A stretch of DNA of 64,000 nt from Acidimicrobiales bacterium (GTDB lineage: Bacteria > Actinomycetota > Acidimicrobiia > Acidimicrobiales > Iamiaceae): NCBI GenBank assembly GCA_035630295.1, contig DASQKY010000051.1, positions 104,994-168,993 on the forward strand, in the 5' to 3' direction. Made by a program: the position numbers and the translations under genes. Every line of letters begins with the position of its first letter. Position 1 is the first letter of the stretch. This document shows positions 44,433-50,982 of the stretch, one piece after another. The notes under the pieces are model-generated. The model was given only the letters and a program-made list of their open reading frames with translations. It had not been told where the DNA came from and ran no database searches.

Positions 44433-44549
44433 TCAGTACCGGCGCTCGGGCACCTGGCGGTCCGGGTGGTCGAGGGCGATGTGGGACTGGAGCTCCACCA
44501 GGTTGGGGAAGAGCAGCTCACAGAACGGGCACCGGTGGGCGTCGGCCAT
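44433..44549 (-). CDS. Tiny C2H2 zinc-finger-like protein
   Basis: A 38-residue ORF with CPFC (residues 7-10), HIALDH (His23 and His28) and hydrophobic spacing as in a single C2H2 finger. ATG 44549 lies six bases after CACACT, a weak -10. Small proteins of this kind occur in actinobacteria; DNA, RNA or protein binding is unknown. Confidence 0.5.
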   Translation of the reverse strand: MADAHRCPFCELLFPNLVELQSHIALDHPDRQVPERRY

Positions 44550-44660
44550 GGGCCCAGTGTGGCCGGGCCCCGGGGGGATTGCGCGGTCACCGCTCACGAC
44601 AGGGCCCCGCCCCTCCCCCAGGCTGGCCGGACCAGCCGACAGAGACGGGAGACGGCGCCC

Positions 44661-45305
44661 ATGGGGCTCTTCGATGCGTTCAGGGGGGTGACCGGCGGGG
44701 TCGACCCCGCCCTCACCACCCACGGCCTCCGGGGCCGGGGCCTGGTCGTCGGCGTCCAGCTCAACGGGGCCGAGGTGTCCTTCGGGGCCGACTCGTACCG
44801 GGTGTGCGACCTGCACGTCCAGGTGTTCCTGGACGGGGGCCAGCCCTACGTGGCCGCCTGCCGGCAGCGGGTCCACGAGGTGGTGCTGCCCCAGCTCGGC
44901 GCCGGAGCCGCGGTGTCGGTCCGGGTCGACCCCCAGGACGCGTCGCGGGTGGCGGTCGTCTTCGGCGAGGAGCCGCCGGTCGTCACCCTGGGCGTCCCGG
45001 CCGACGGCGGGTCGGCCACCATCCTGGCCCGGGGCGCGCCGGCCGAGGCGGTGATCGTGGCCAGCGCCCCGCTCGGCATCCGCAACCACGAGGGCCACGA
45101 CGTCGCCCTCTTCACCCTCACCGTGCTGCCCATGGGGGGCGACCCGTACCAGGTGCAGGTGGGCAACCCCATGCCCCGGGCCGCCCTGCCCTTCGTTTTC
45201 CCGGGGGCCCGGGTGCCGGTCAAGGTGGGGCCCGAGGGGCCGCAGTCGGTGGCCATCGACTGGGACGCGGCCGCGGCCGGCTCCCCCGGCCCGGCCCGCG
45301 CCTGA
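44661..45305 (+). CDS. Conserved hypothetical protein, beta-rich
   Basis: A 214-residue protein with no signal peptide and a repetitive beta-strand pattern (two similar halves around VHVQVFLDG and VALFTLTVLPMGGDPYQVQVGN). ATG 44661 has GGGAGA upstream. I do not recognise the family. It lies alone between convergent genes, with a hairpin after its stop. Confidence 0.6.
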   Translation: MGLFDAFRGVTGGVDPALTTHGLRGRGLVVGVQLNGAEVSFGADSYRVCDLHVQVFLDGGQPYVAACRQRVHEVVLPQLGAGAAVSVRVDPQDASRVAVVFGEEPPVVTLGVPADGGSATILARGAPAEAVIVASAPLGIRNHEGHDVALFTLTVLPMGGDPYQVQVGNPMPRAALPFVFPGARVPVKVGPEGPQSVAIDWDAAAAGSPGPARA

Positions 45306-45314
45306 CCGCTCCGT

Positions 45315-45337
45315 GCCTGACCGCCCCGCGGTCAGGC
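45315..45337. terminator. Bidirectional GC hairpin
   Basis: GCCTGACCGC (45315-45324) and GCGGTCAGGC (45328-45337) form a perfect 10-bp stem with a three-base loop between two convergent stops. Its right arm covers the stop codon of the MaoC-like gene. Confidence 0.5.
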
Positions 45338-45766
45338 CAGCCAGCGGCTGAGGGCCTCGACCACCACGGCGGGCTCGTGGCGCCCCTCGACCTCCACGGT
45401 GATGCCGATGGTGGTCCGGACCGCCCCGGTCGCCTCGACGGCGTCGACCACCGTGGCCCGGGCCCGCACCCGAGAGCCGACGGGCACCGGGGCCCCGAAG
45501 CGCACCGACCCCGTCCCCACGTTGATGCCGCTGCTCACCCCCCGCACCTCGACCATCTCGGGGAGGAACAGGTTGGTGAGGGCCAGCAAGAGCAGGGGCG
45601 GGACCTCGTGGGCCCCCTCGCCTTGGTGCGGCCCGCCACCGGTGGCGGCCCGGAAGCGGTCCACCCGCCCGGGGCCGACCTCCAGCCAGCCGGTGGGGCC
45701 CAGCTCCCGACCCACCGCGGCCCGCACCGCGTCGAGCCCGTCGAGGACGGCCGGCGGCGGGGTCAC
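45332..45766 (-). CDS. MaoC/NodN-like dehydratase with contracted active site
   Basis: A 144-residue hot-dog-fold protein related to MaoC/NodN enoyl-CoA hydratases: DRFRAATGG, VPPLLLLALTNLFLPEM, then VNVGTGSVRFGAPVPVGSRVRARATVVD and VTVEVEGRHEPAVVVEALSRWLA. The catalytic ATGDxQWIH segment is replaced by ATGGGPHQ and shortened, so the Asp-His dyad is missing in its usual form. It may be inactive, or pair with another subunit. GTG 45766 overlaps the IpdF-like gene's stop (GTGA). Third gene of the fadE30-ipdF operon. Confidence 0.75.
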   Translation of the reverse strand: MTPPPAVLDGLDAVRAAVGRELGPTGWLEVGPGRVDRFRAATGGGPHQGEGAHEVPPLLLLALTNLFLPEMVEVRGVSSGINVGTGSVRFGAPVPVGSRVRARATVVDAVEATGAVRTTIGITVEVEGRHEPAVVVEALSRWLA

Positions 45767-46545
45767 GGGTGCTGGCTGGACACGGCCACCACCTCGCCGG
45801 TCATGTACGACGAGTAGGGGCTGGCCAGGAAGACGATGACGTTGGCCACCTCCCACGGCTCGGCGGCCCGGCCCGACACCTCCCGGGCCGTCAGCTCGGC
45901 CAGCACCTCCTCGCTGGTCACCTTGGCCAGGAAAGGGTGCAGGGCCAGGCTGGGCGCCACCGCGTTGACCCGCACCCCCCACGGCGCCGCCTCCACCGCG
46001 GCGCAGCGGGTGAGGGCCATCACCCCGGCCTTGGCCGCCGCGTAGTGGGCCTGGCCGGCCTGGGCCCTCCACCCCAGGACGGAGGCGTTGTTGACCACCA
46101 CCCCGCCCCGGCCGCCGTCGCGCAGGTGGCGGAGGGCGGCCCGGGTCATGCGGAACGTGCCGGTGAGGGTGACGTCGAGCACGGTGGACCACTGCTCGTC
46201 GGTCATGTCGACCAGCTCCGCGGTGCCCCCCAGGCCGGCGTTGTTGACCACCACGTCGACACCGCCCAGCTCGTCGGTGGCCGCCGTGAACAGCGAAGCC
46301 ACGTCGTCCTCCTCGGTGACGTCGCAGCGGGCGGTGGCCGGCCGGGACCCCGTCTCCTCGGCCAGGCGGTCGGCCGTCTCGGCCAGGCGGCGCTCGTGCA
46401 CGTCGCTGATGAGCACCCGGGCCCCCTCCTCCAGGGCCCGACGGGCCACGGCCGAGCCGATGCCGGTGCCGGCGGCGGCGGTCACGACCACCGCCCGGTC
46501 CCGGAGCAGGCCGTGGCCGGGGACGTAGTCGGGGGCGGTGGTCAT
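45763..46545 (-). CDS. ipdF: Short-chain dehydrogenase, IpdF-like (steroid C/D-ring catabolism)
   Basis: A 260-residue SDR. The nucleotide loop is VVVTAAAGTGIGSAVARR (about residue 19), then VVNNAGLGGTAELVDMTDEQW, the active-site NNASVLGWRAQAGQAHYAAAKAGV (Tyr-x3-Lys) and YSSYMTGEVVAVSSQHP at the end. From memory this pattern closely matches mycobacterial Rv3559c/IpdF, a reductase acting on propionate-side-chain steroid remnants (HIP-CoA pathway). The upstream gene is FadE30-like, the same neighbour as in mycobacteria. ATG 46545 overlaps the fadE30 stop as ATGA. Confidence 0.82.
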   Translation of the reverse strand: MTTAPDYVPGHGLLRDRAVVVTAAAGTGIGSAVARRALEEGARVLISDVHERRLAETADRLAEETGSRPATARCDVTEEDDVASLFTAATDELGGVDVVVNNAGLGGTAELVDMTDEQWSTVLDVTLTGTFRMTRAALRHLRDGGRGGVVVNNASVLGWRAQAGQAHYAAAKAGVMALTRCAAVEAAPWGVRVNAVAPSLALHPFLAKVTSEEVLAELTAREVSGRAAEPWEVANVIVFLASPYSSYMTGEVVAVSSQHP

Positions 46546-47774
46546 GGTGCCTCCTGGGGCCGGGGCTCTCGGGGCAGGCCGAGGCCCCGCTCCCCGATGA
46601 TGGTGCGCTGGATCTGGTTGGACCCGCCGTAGATGGTGTCGGCCCGGGTGAACAGGAACAGGCGCTGGGCATCGGTGAGCCGGTCGCCGGCGTCGGGGCC
46701 GGCGCCCTCCCGGCCCAGCAGGGCGCGCGGACCGGCGGCATCGACGGCCAGCTCGCCCAGGGCGCGGTGCCAGCGGGCCCAGTACAGCTTGGTGACCAGG
46801 GCCTGGCGGGGCGTCTCGGCCGTCGTCGACAGCACCCGGAGCGTGGTCCACCGCATGATCTCCAACTCGGCGTGGAGCCGGGCCACCCGCTGGCGCAGCA
46901 CCGGCTCGCCGAGGCGGCCGCAGGCCCGCAGGTCGGCGACCACCGCGTCGAGCTCGTTGCGGAAGGCCAGTTGCTGGCCCAGCGTGGAGGCCCCCCGCTC
47001 GAAGGCCAGCAGGCCCATGGCCACGGCCCACCCGCCGCCGACCTCCCCCACCACGTCGGCGTGGGCGGCCCGGGCCCCGTCGAAGAAGACCTCGTTGAAC
47101 TCGGCCGTGCCCGTGACCTGGCGGATGGGCCGGACCTCGATGCCGGGTTGGTCCATGGGCACCAGGAAGAAGGTGAGACCCTTGTGCTTGGTGACGCCGT
47201 GCTTGGCGGCGCCGTGCTTGGCACCGGGACGGTCGGTGCGGGCCAGGACGACGCACCACTGGGCCCACTGGGCCAGCGACGTCCACACCTTCTGGCCGTG
47301 CAGCGCCCATCCGTCGCCGTCGCGCTCGGCCCGGGTCGAGACGTTGGCCAGGTCGCTGCCGGCGTCGGGCTCGGAGTAGCCCTGGCACCACAGCTCGGTC
47401 CCGGACCGGATGCCGGGGAGGACGCGCCGGCGCTGCTCGTCGGTGCCGAAGTGCAGCACCGTCGGGCCGACCAGGCCCTCGCCGATGTGGCCCACCCGGC
47501 CGGGCCCCCGGGCCCGGGCGTACTCCTCGAACCAGATCACCTGCCGGTGAAGGCCGAGCCCCCGACCGCCGTGCTCCGCCGGCCAGCCCACCGCCGTCCA
47601 CCCGTGGGCCCCCAGGTGCCGCTCCCAGGCCCACCGCTCCTCGACCAGGGCGTGCTCGTCCCCCGGCCCGCCCCGCCCCCGCACCACCGCGAACTCCCCG
47701 GCCAGGGCCTCGGTGAGCCACCCCCGCGCCTCGGCCCGGAACGCCTCGTCCGCCGGGCTGAAGCGCAGGTCCAT
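46542..47774 (-). CDS. Acyl-CoA dehydrogenase, FadE30/IpdE1-like
   Basis: A 410-residue acyl-CoA dehydrogenase. Motifs include ELWCQGYSEPDAGSDLANV (about residue 138), QKVWTSLAQWAQWCVVLAR, TGTAEFNEVFFDGAR, FERGASTLGQQ and the C-terminal ADTIYGGSNQIQRTII. From memory these match mycobacterial FadE30, which with FadE33 dehydrogenates a steroid-derived CoA ester; no second subunit is adjacent. A local repeat KHGAAKHGVTKHKG (about 205-218) looks like a small expansion. ATG 47774 follows TAGCCT by nine bases; the CTGAC-N5-GTCAG operator fills the promoter spacer. Confidence 0.87.
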   Translation of the reverse strand: MDLRFSPADEAFRAEARGWLTEALAGEFAVVRGRGGPGDEHALVEERWAWERHLGAHGWTAVGWPAEHGGRGLGLHRQVIWFEEYARARGPGRVGHIGEGLVGPTVLHFGTDEQRRRVLPGIRSGTELWCQGYSEPDAGSDLANVSTRAERDGDGWALHGQKVWTSLAQWAQWCVVLARTDRPGAKHGAAKHGVTKHKGLTFFLVPMDQPGIEVRPIRQVTGTAEFNEVFFDGARAAHADVVGEVGGGWAVAMGLLAFERGASTLGQQLAFRNELDAVVADLRACGRLGEPVLRQRVARLHAELEIMRWTTLRVLSTTAETPRQALVTKLYWARWHRALGELAVDAAGPRALLGREGAGPDAGDRLTDAQRLFLFTRADTIYGGSNQIQRTIIGERGLGLPREPRPQEAP

Positions 47775-47783
47775 GACGCCGGG

Positions 47784-47789
47784 AGGCTA
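47784..47789 (-). promoter_or_regulatory. -10 element TAGCCT of fadE30-ipdF operon
   Basis: TAGCCT on the minus strand ends nine bases before ATG 47774; the transcript is essentially leaderless. Confidence 0.45.
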
Positions 47790-47790
47790 T

Positions 47791-47805
47791 CTGACACCCC
47801 GTCAG
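47791..47805. promoter_or_regulatory. Palindromic operator CTGAC-N5-GTCAG
   Basis: CTGAC ACCCC GTCAG occupies the spacer just upstream of the -10 box of the fadE30-like operon, an ideal place for repression. Half-sites and spacing are identical to 42740-42754. Confidence 0.55.
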
Positions 47806-49091
47806 GTCGGCGCAGGGCGGATCGGTCGTCTCGGTCGACATCGGTCGATGGGGGTGCCGTCGGGTCGGTGGACGTCGAGGGTGTCGCCGGGTCCGCGGGC
47901 GAGGTGGAAGCGGCCTTCGTGGACGCGGTGGTGGTGGAACCGGCACAGCAGGCACAGGTTGGCCAGATCGGTCGGCCCGGTCCCTTTGCTGGGGTCGTAG
48001 GGCTCGATGTGGTGGGCCTCGCACCAGTCCGCGGGGGCGGAGCACCCGGGGAACTGGCAACCCCGATGCGCGAAGGCCAGCGCCCGCTTCTGGGCCCGGG
48101 TGGCCAGACGCACATCGAAGCCGAGGTCGAGGACCTCACCCTTGGCGCCGACCAGGACGCGGTGCAGGACTGCTTCGCAGAGCAACCGCTGCATGGTCGG
48201 GACCGGGATGGTGGTGCCGTCGCGGGTCTCACACACCCGGGACTTCTGATCGGTGTCGTCCTCGATGGGCGCGTCGAGGAGGGTGCGCTCGTCCACGATG
48301 ACCTCGATCGAGGGGCGGATCTCACCGTTCTTGATCCCCACGCGACCCTTGCGCACCAAGACCTGCACCAACGCCTGCCCACGCCGCTCCGGCGGAGCCA
48401 GACCATCCTCGGGTCCGAACACCCCGGTGCGGAACATGTCATCCACCTCGGCATCGATCACCGAACCGACGATGGCCCCGTGCTCGGGATCCATCTCCCC
48501 GTCGAGCACGTAGCGCCCCTGGAAGGTCTGGGCCAGGTTCACCGCCACCCGCGGCGCCGGATCCGGCGGCGGGCCGTCCGGATCGATCGAGCCGACGGCC
48601 AGACGGGCGAACTGCTGCCACGACTGCAAGAACCGCCGCGCCTCATCAGCCCGCAACGCGGCCACCTCCTCCACCAGGTACGCCTCCTGCTCCGCGAACA
48701 CCCCAGCCAGCTCCGGGGTGCGCACCTCCATCAGCGCATCCACCTTCACCCGCCCCAACCGCCCCTCACGCGCCGCAACCTCCACCAGCGGCGCGTCCCG
48801 CAGCTCCCGGGCCAGGCGCACCTCGTGCCGCGCCGCACCAGGCATCACATCCACCCGCGCCGCCAACCACGCCCCCGCCGAACGCGCCGCATCACCAGCC
48901 CACACCATCCGCCCGCCCAACACCCCCGTCGCCTCCACGATCGCCGCATCCAACACCGCCCGCAGCCGATGCAGATCCCGCACGTGCCCCCGCACCGCCT
49001 CGTCACAGAGCTCCCCCGGCACCACCGCCAACAGCGCGGACGCGTCGAGAGACACCTCACATCCCCTCGGGACGGTCACCGGACATGCCAT
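47802..49091 (-). CDS. DUF222 / HNH endonuclease domain protein
   Basis: A protein of up to 429 residues. An N-terminal DUF222 helical domain (about 1-280) is followed by an HNH nuclease (CQFPGCSAPADWCEAHHIEPY, then LANLCLLCRFHHHRVHEG, about 345-400) with zinc-binding Cys and catalytic His. The family is abundant in actinobacteria, often in many copies (the mycobacterial 13E12 repeat group), and its role is unproved. Start: ATG 49091 gives the longest form, but the -10 (49099-49094) would exclude it from the transcript. GTG 49055, one base after a nine-codon leaderless ORF, is then the better start. Confidence 0.88.
   Translation of the reverse strand: MACPVTVPRGCEVSLDASALLAVVPGELCDEAVRGHVRDLHRLRAVLDAAIVEATGVLGGRMVWAGDAARSAGAWLAARVDVMPGAARHEVRLARELRDAPLVEVAAREGRLGRVKVDALMEVRTPELAGVFAEQEAYLVEEVAALRADEARRFLQSWQQFARLAVGSIDPDGPPPDPAPRVAVNLAQTFQGRYVLDGEMDPEHGAIVGSVIDAEVDDMFRTGVFGPEDGLAPPERRGQALVQVLVRKGRVGIKNGEIRPSIEVIVDERTLLDAPIEDDTDQKSRVCETRDGTTIPVPTMQRLLCEAVLHRVLVGAKGEVLDLGFDVRLATRAQKRALAFAHRGCQFPGCSAPADWCEAHHIEPYDPSKGTGPTDLANLCLLCRFHHHRVHEGRFHLARGPGDTLDVHRPDGTPIDRCRPRRPIRPAPT
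49057..49086 (-). CDS. Leaderless 9-codon upstream ORF of DUF222-HNH gene
   Basis: ATG 49086 lies seven bases after TAGGAT. The ORF reads MSGDRPEGM and its TGA (49059-49057) is one base from GTG 49055 of the DUF222 frame. Its GAGGGG can double as Shine-Dalgarno site for that GTG. It overlaps the longest DUF222 frame out of phase. Confidence 0.4.
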   Translation of the reverse strand: MSGDRPEGM

Positions 49092-49093
49092 CC

Positions 49094-49099
49094 ATCCTA
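49094..49099 (-). promoter_or_regulatory. -10 element TAGGAT (DUF222-HNH)
   Basis: TAGGAT on the minus strand, seven bases before ATG 49086 and only two before ATG 49091. Confidence 0.45.
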
Positions 49100-49174
49100 C
49101 CGAACCTGTGTTCCCTAAAACCTCCGGGACCCCGCCTGACCAGGGTTTTCTGACCCGTGTCGCGGGTGGCCACA

Positions 49175-49219
49175 GCGCGCTCGGGCCCGGCCGCGGTCTG
49201 CGGCCGGGCCCGAGTGCGC
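49175..49219. terminator. Very strong GC hairpin (about 20 bp stem)
   Basis: CTCGGGCCCGGCCGC (49180-49194) pairs perfectly with 49200-49214 around a five-base loop, and the stem extends outward to 49175/49219 with one G-U pair. It lies 17 bases beyond the stop of the small acidic protein gene on the minus strand. There is no U-tract, as in many high-GC actinobacterial terminators. Confidence 0.6.
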
Positions 49220-49235
49220 GACAGGGCAGGACGCG

Positions 49236-49454
49236 CTAGATCTGGCCCTCGCCCTCCACCTGGGCGCCGGTCTGGGCCGCCTCCTGGTAGGCGTCGGCCA
49301 CCGACTCCGGGACCTCGGTGCCGGCCGCCGCCGCGGCCGCCTCCTCGTCCTCGGTGGGGGGCCGGTCAGGGGCGTGAGCGGCCCGGGCGTCGTCCTCGTC
49401 GACGGCCCGCGTGGCCTCGTCGGTCAGGTCGGGGTCGCTGCCGGAGTCGGTCAT
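49236..49454 (-). CDS. Small acidic conserved protein
   Basis: A 72-residue, strongly acidic, Ala-rich protein (DEATRAVDEDDARAAHAPDRPPTEDEEAAAAAAG). Similar small proteins with the ATRAVDEDDARAAH core are widespread in actinobacteria; no function known. AGGAGGA sits five bases before ATG 49454. Likely soluble and largely disordered. Confidence 0.72.
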   Translation of the reverse strand: MTDSGSDPDLTDEATRAVDEDDARAAHAPDRPPTEDEEAAAAAAGTEVPESVADAYQEAAQTGAQVEGEGQI

Positions 49455-49564
49455 CTGTCCTCCTGGGGGGATGGATCCAACCGGCACCTGGCGTGCCGGC
49501 ACCGGGACCCCTTCCCGGCGGCGGGGCGTCCACGCACACCGCCGGCCGGGCCGGGCCGGCCACG

Positions 49565-49570
49565 TAGCGT
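49565..49570 (+). promoter_or_regulatory. -10 element TAGCGT (leaderless MFS gene)
   Basis: TAGCGT ends six bases before GTG 49577. Confidence 0.5.
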
Positions 49571-49576
49571 CGGGGG

Positions 49577-50830
49577 GTGCCCTCGCCGCCGCCGTCGCCC
49601 GCCGCTGCCCGGGTGCGCGGGAGCCGGGCCCACCGGGCCGTGCTGGCCGCCTTCGTCGCCATGGGGCTGGCCGTGGGCACGTGGGGGGCCCGGGTGCCCG
49701 ACGTCCGGGCCGACCTGGACCTCAGCGAGGGCTCCCTGGGCGCCGCCCTCCTGGGCCTCTCGATCGGGGCGGTGGCCGGGTCGTGGCTGGGCGGGGCCCT
49801 GGTGCGGCGCCTGGGGGCCCGCCGGGTGGTCACCGGGGGGTGGCTGCTGATGGCCGCCACCCTCGTCCCGCCGGGGCTGGCCGGCTCGTGGGCCACGCTG
49901 GCCGCCTCCCTCACCGCCGTCGGCCTGGCCATCGGGGTCATCGACGTGGCCGTGAACGGCGCCGGTGTGCAGCTCGAGGAGGTGTCCGACGAGCCGCTCC
50001 TGAGCGGCCTCCACGCCGGGTGGAGCGGCGGCGTCCTGGTCGGGGCCGGGGCCGGGGCGCTGGCCGTGGCGGCCGGGGTGGGGACGGGGCCGCACCTGGT
50101 CCTGGTGGCCGGCACCGTGGCCGTCACCGCCCTGGTGGCGGGGCCCCACGTGCCCGCCGGGCGCATCGCCGTGATCGCCGAGGCCCTCCACGACGGGGCG
50201 GCCGACGGCAGCGGTCCCCGGCGACGGGCCGCCACTCGGCGGCTGTCGGCGCTGGCCGCCATCGGCGGGGCCATCTTCCTGGTCGAGGGGGCCCTGCTGG
50301 ACTGGTCGGGCATCCTCGTGCGCGACGACCTGGGCGGCGGGGCCGTGCTCGGTGCCCTGGCCGTGACCGGCTTCTCGGCCGGGGGCCTGGTCGGCCGGAT
50401 GGCCGGGGACGGGCTGGCCGCCCGGTGGGGGCCCGACCGCCTGATCCGGGTGGGTGTGGTGGTGGCCACCGTGGCCTTCGGGGCCGCGCTGGCCAGCCCG
50501 TGGGCGGCGCCGGTGCCCGTGCTCCTGGGGGTCGTGGGGGTGGGGATCGCCCCATCGGTGCCGCTGGCCTTCGCCGCCGCCGGGCGGGCCCACGGCGAGC
50601 GGGGCATCGCCGTGGTGACCACCGCCGGCTACGGCTCGTACCTGGCCGGCCCCGGCATCATCGGCGGCCTGGCCCACGCCGTCACCCTGCAGGCCGCCCT
50701 CGTCGTCCCCCTGCTCCTGGTGGCGGCCACCGGCGCCCTGGCCTGGAGCACCCGTCCACCCAGCCGAGATCGAGGCGGCACCGCTCCGCCCCCGGTCAGC
50801 GGCAAAGAAGGTCCTTGGCGATGTGGGTGA
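49577..50830 (+). CDS. MFS transporter
   Basis: A 417-residue permease with about twelve hydrophobic segments. GTWGARVPDVRADLDLSEGSLG near the N terminus and RRLGARRVVTGG (the A-motif loop) are typical of MFS proteins of the YbjJ-like group. Substrate unknown. GTG start, leaderless. The last 20 residues (from RDRGG) are encoded by a 92-base repeat that copies the end of the neighbouring acyl-CoA dehydrogenase gene, so the natural C-terminus has probably been altered by that duplication. Confidence 0.88.
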   Translation: MPSPPPSPAAARVRGSRAHRAVLAAFVAMGLAVGTWGARVPDVRADLDLSEGSLGAALLGLSIGAVAGSWLGGALVRRLGARRVVTGGWLLMAATLVPPGLAGSWATLAASLTAVGLAIGVIDVAVNGAGVQLEEVSDEPLLSGLHAGWSGGVLVGAGAGALAVAAGVGTGPHLVLVAGTVAVTALVAGPHVPAGRIAVIAEALHDGAADGSGPRRRAATRRLSALAAIGGAIFLVEGALLDWSGILVRDDLGGGAVLGALAVTGFSAGGLVGRMAGDGLAARWGPDRLIRVGVVVATVAFGAALASPWAAPVPVLLGVVGVGIAPSVPLAFAAAGRAHGERGIAVVTTAGYGSYLAGPGIIGGLAHAVTLQAALVVPLLLVAATGALAWSTRPPSRDRGGTAPPPVSGKEGPWRCG

Positions 50831-50852
50831 TCTGGATCTCGTCGGTGCCGCC
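50761..50852 (-). pseudogene. Duplicated 3' fragment of acyl-CoA dehydrogenase gene
   Basis: These 92 bases match 50891-50982 at 88 positions without gaps. On the minus strand they still encode the end of the dehydrogenase (GGTDEIQITHIAKDLLCR then stop; the real gene has LLRR). The copy includes about 35 bases beyond the stop. It overlaps the MFS gene's C-terminal codons on the other strand. Confidence 0.75.
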
Positions 50853-50890
50853 ACGGAGGCCGCAGGCCGACCCAGCAACACGGTTCGGCG

Positions 50891-50982
50891 CAGCCCAGAT
50901 CGAGGCGGCACCGCTCCGCCCCCGGTCAGCGGCGAAGGAGATCCTTGGCGATGTGGGTGATCTGGATCTCGTCGGTGCCGCC
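50891..50982 (-). repeat. Direct repeat, second copy (within acyl-CoA dehydrogenase 3' end)
   Basis: Partner of 50761-50852, same orientation, offset 130 bases; four mismatches in 92. Confidence 0.8.

Noticed and set aside
44419-44439. Direct repeat TCAGTAC separated by seven bases between convergent genes
   Set aside because: Only seven bases long, not symmetric and at gene ends; likely chance.
47160-47225. AAGCACGGC-type triplicate in the FadE30-like gene as a possible mobile or CRISPR repeat
   Set aside because: It is in frame (KHGAAKHGVTKHKG), short and within a conserved gene; a local expansion, not an array.
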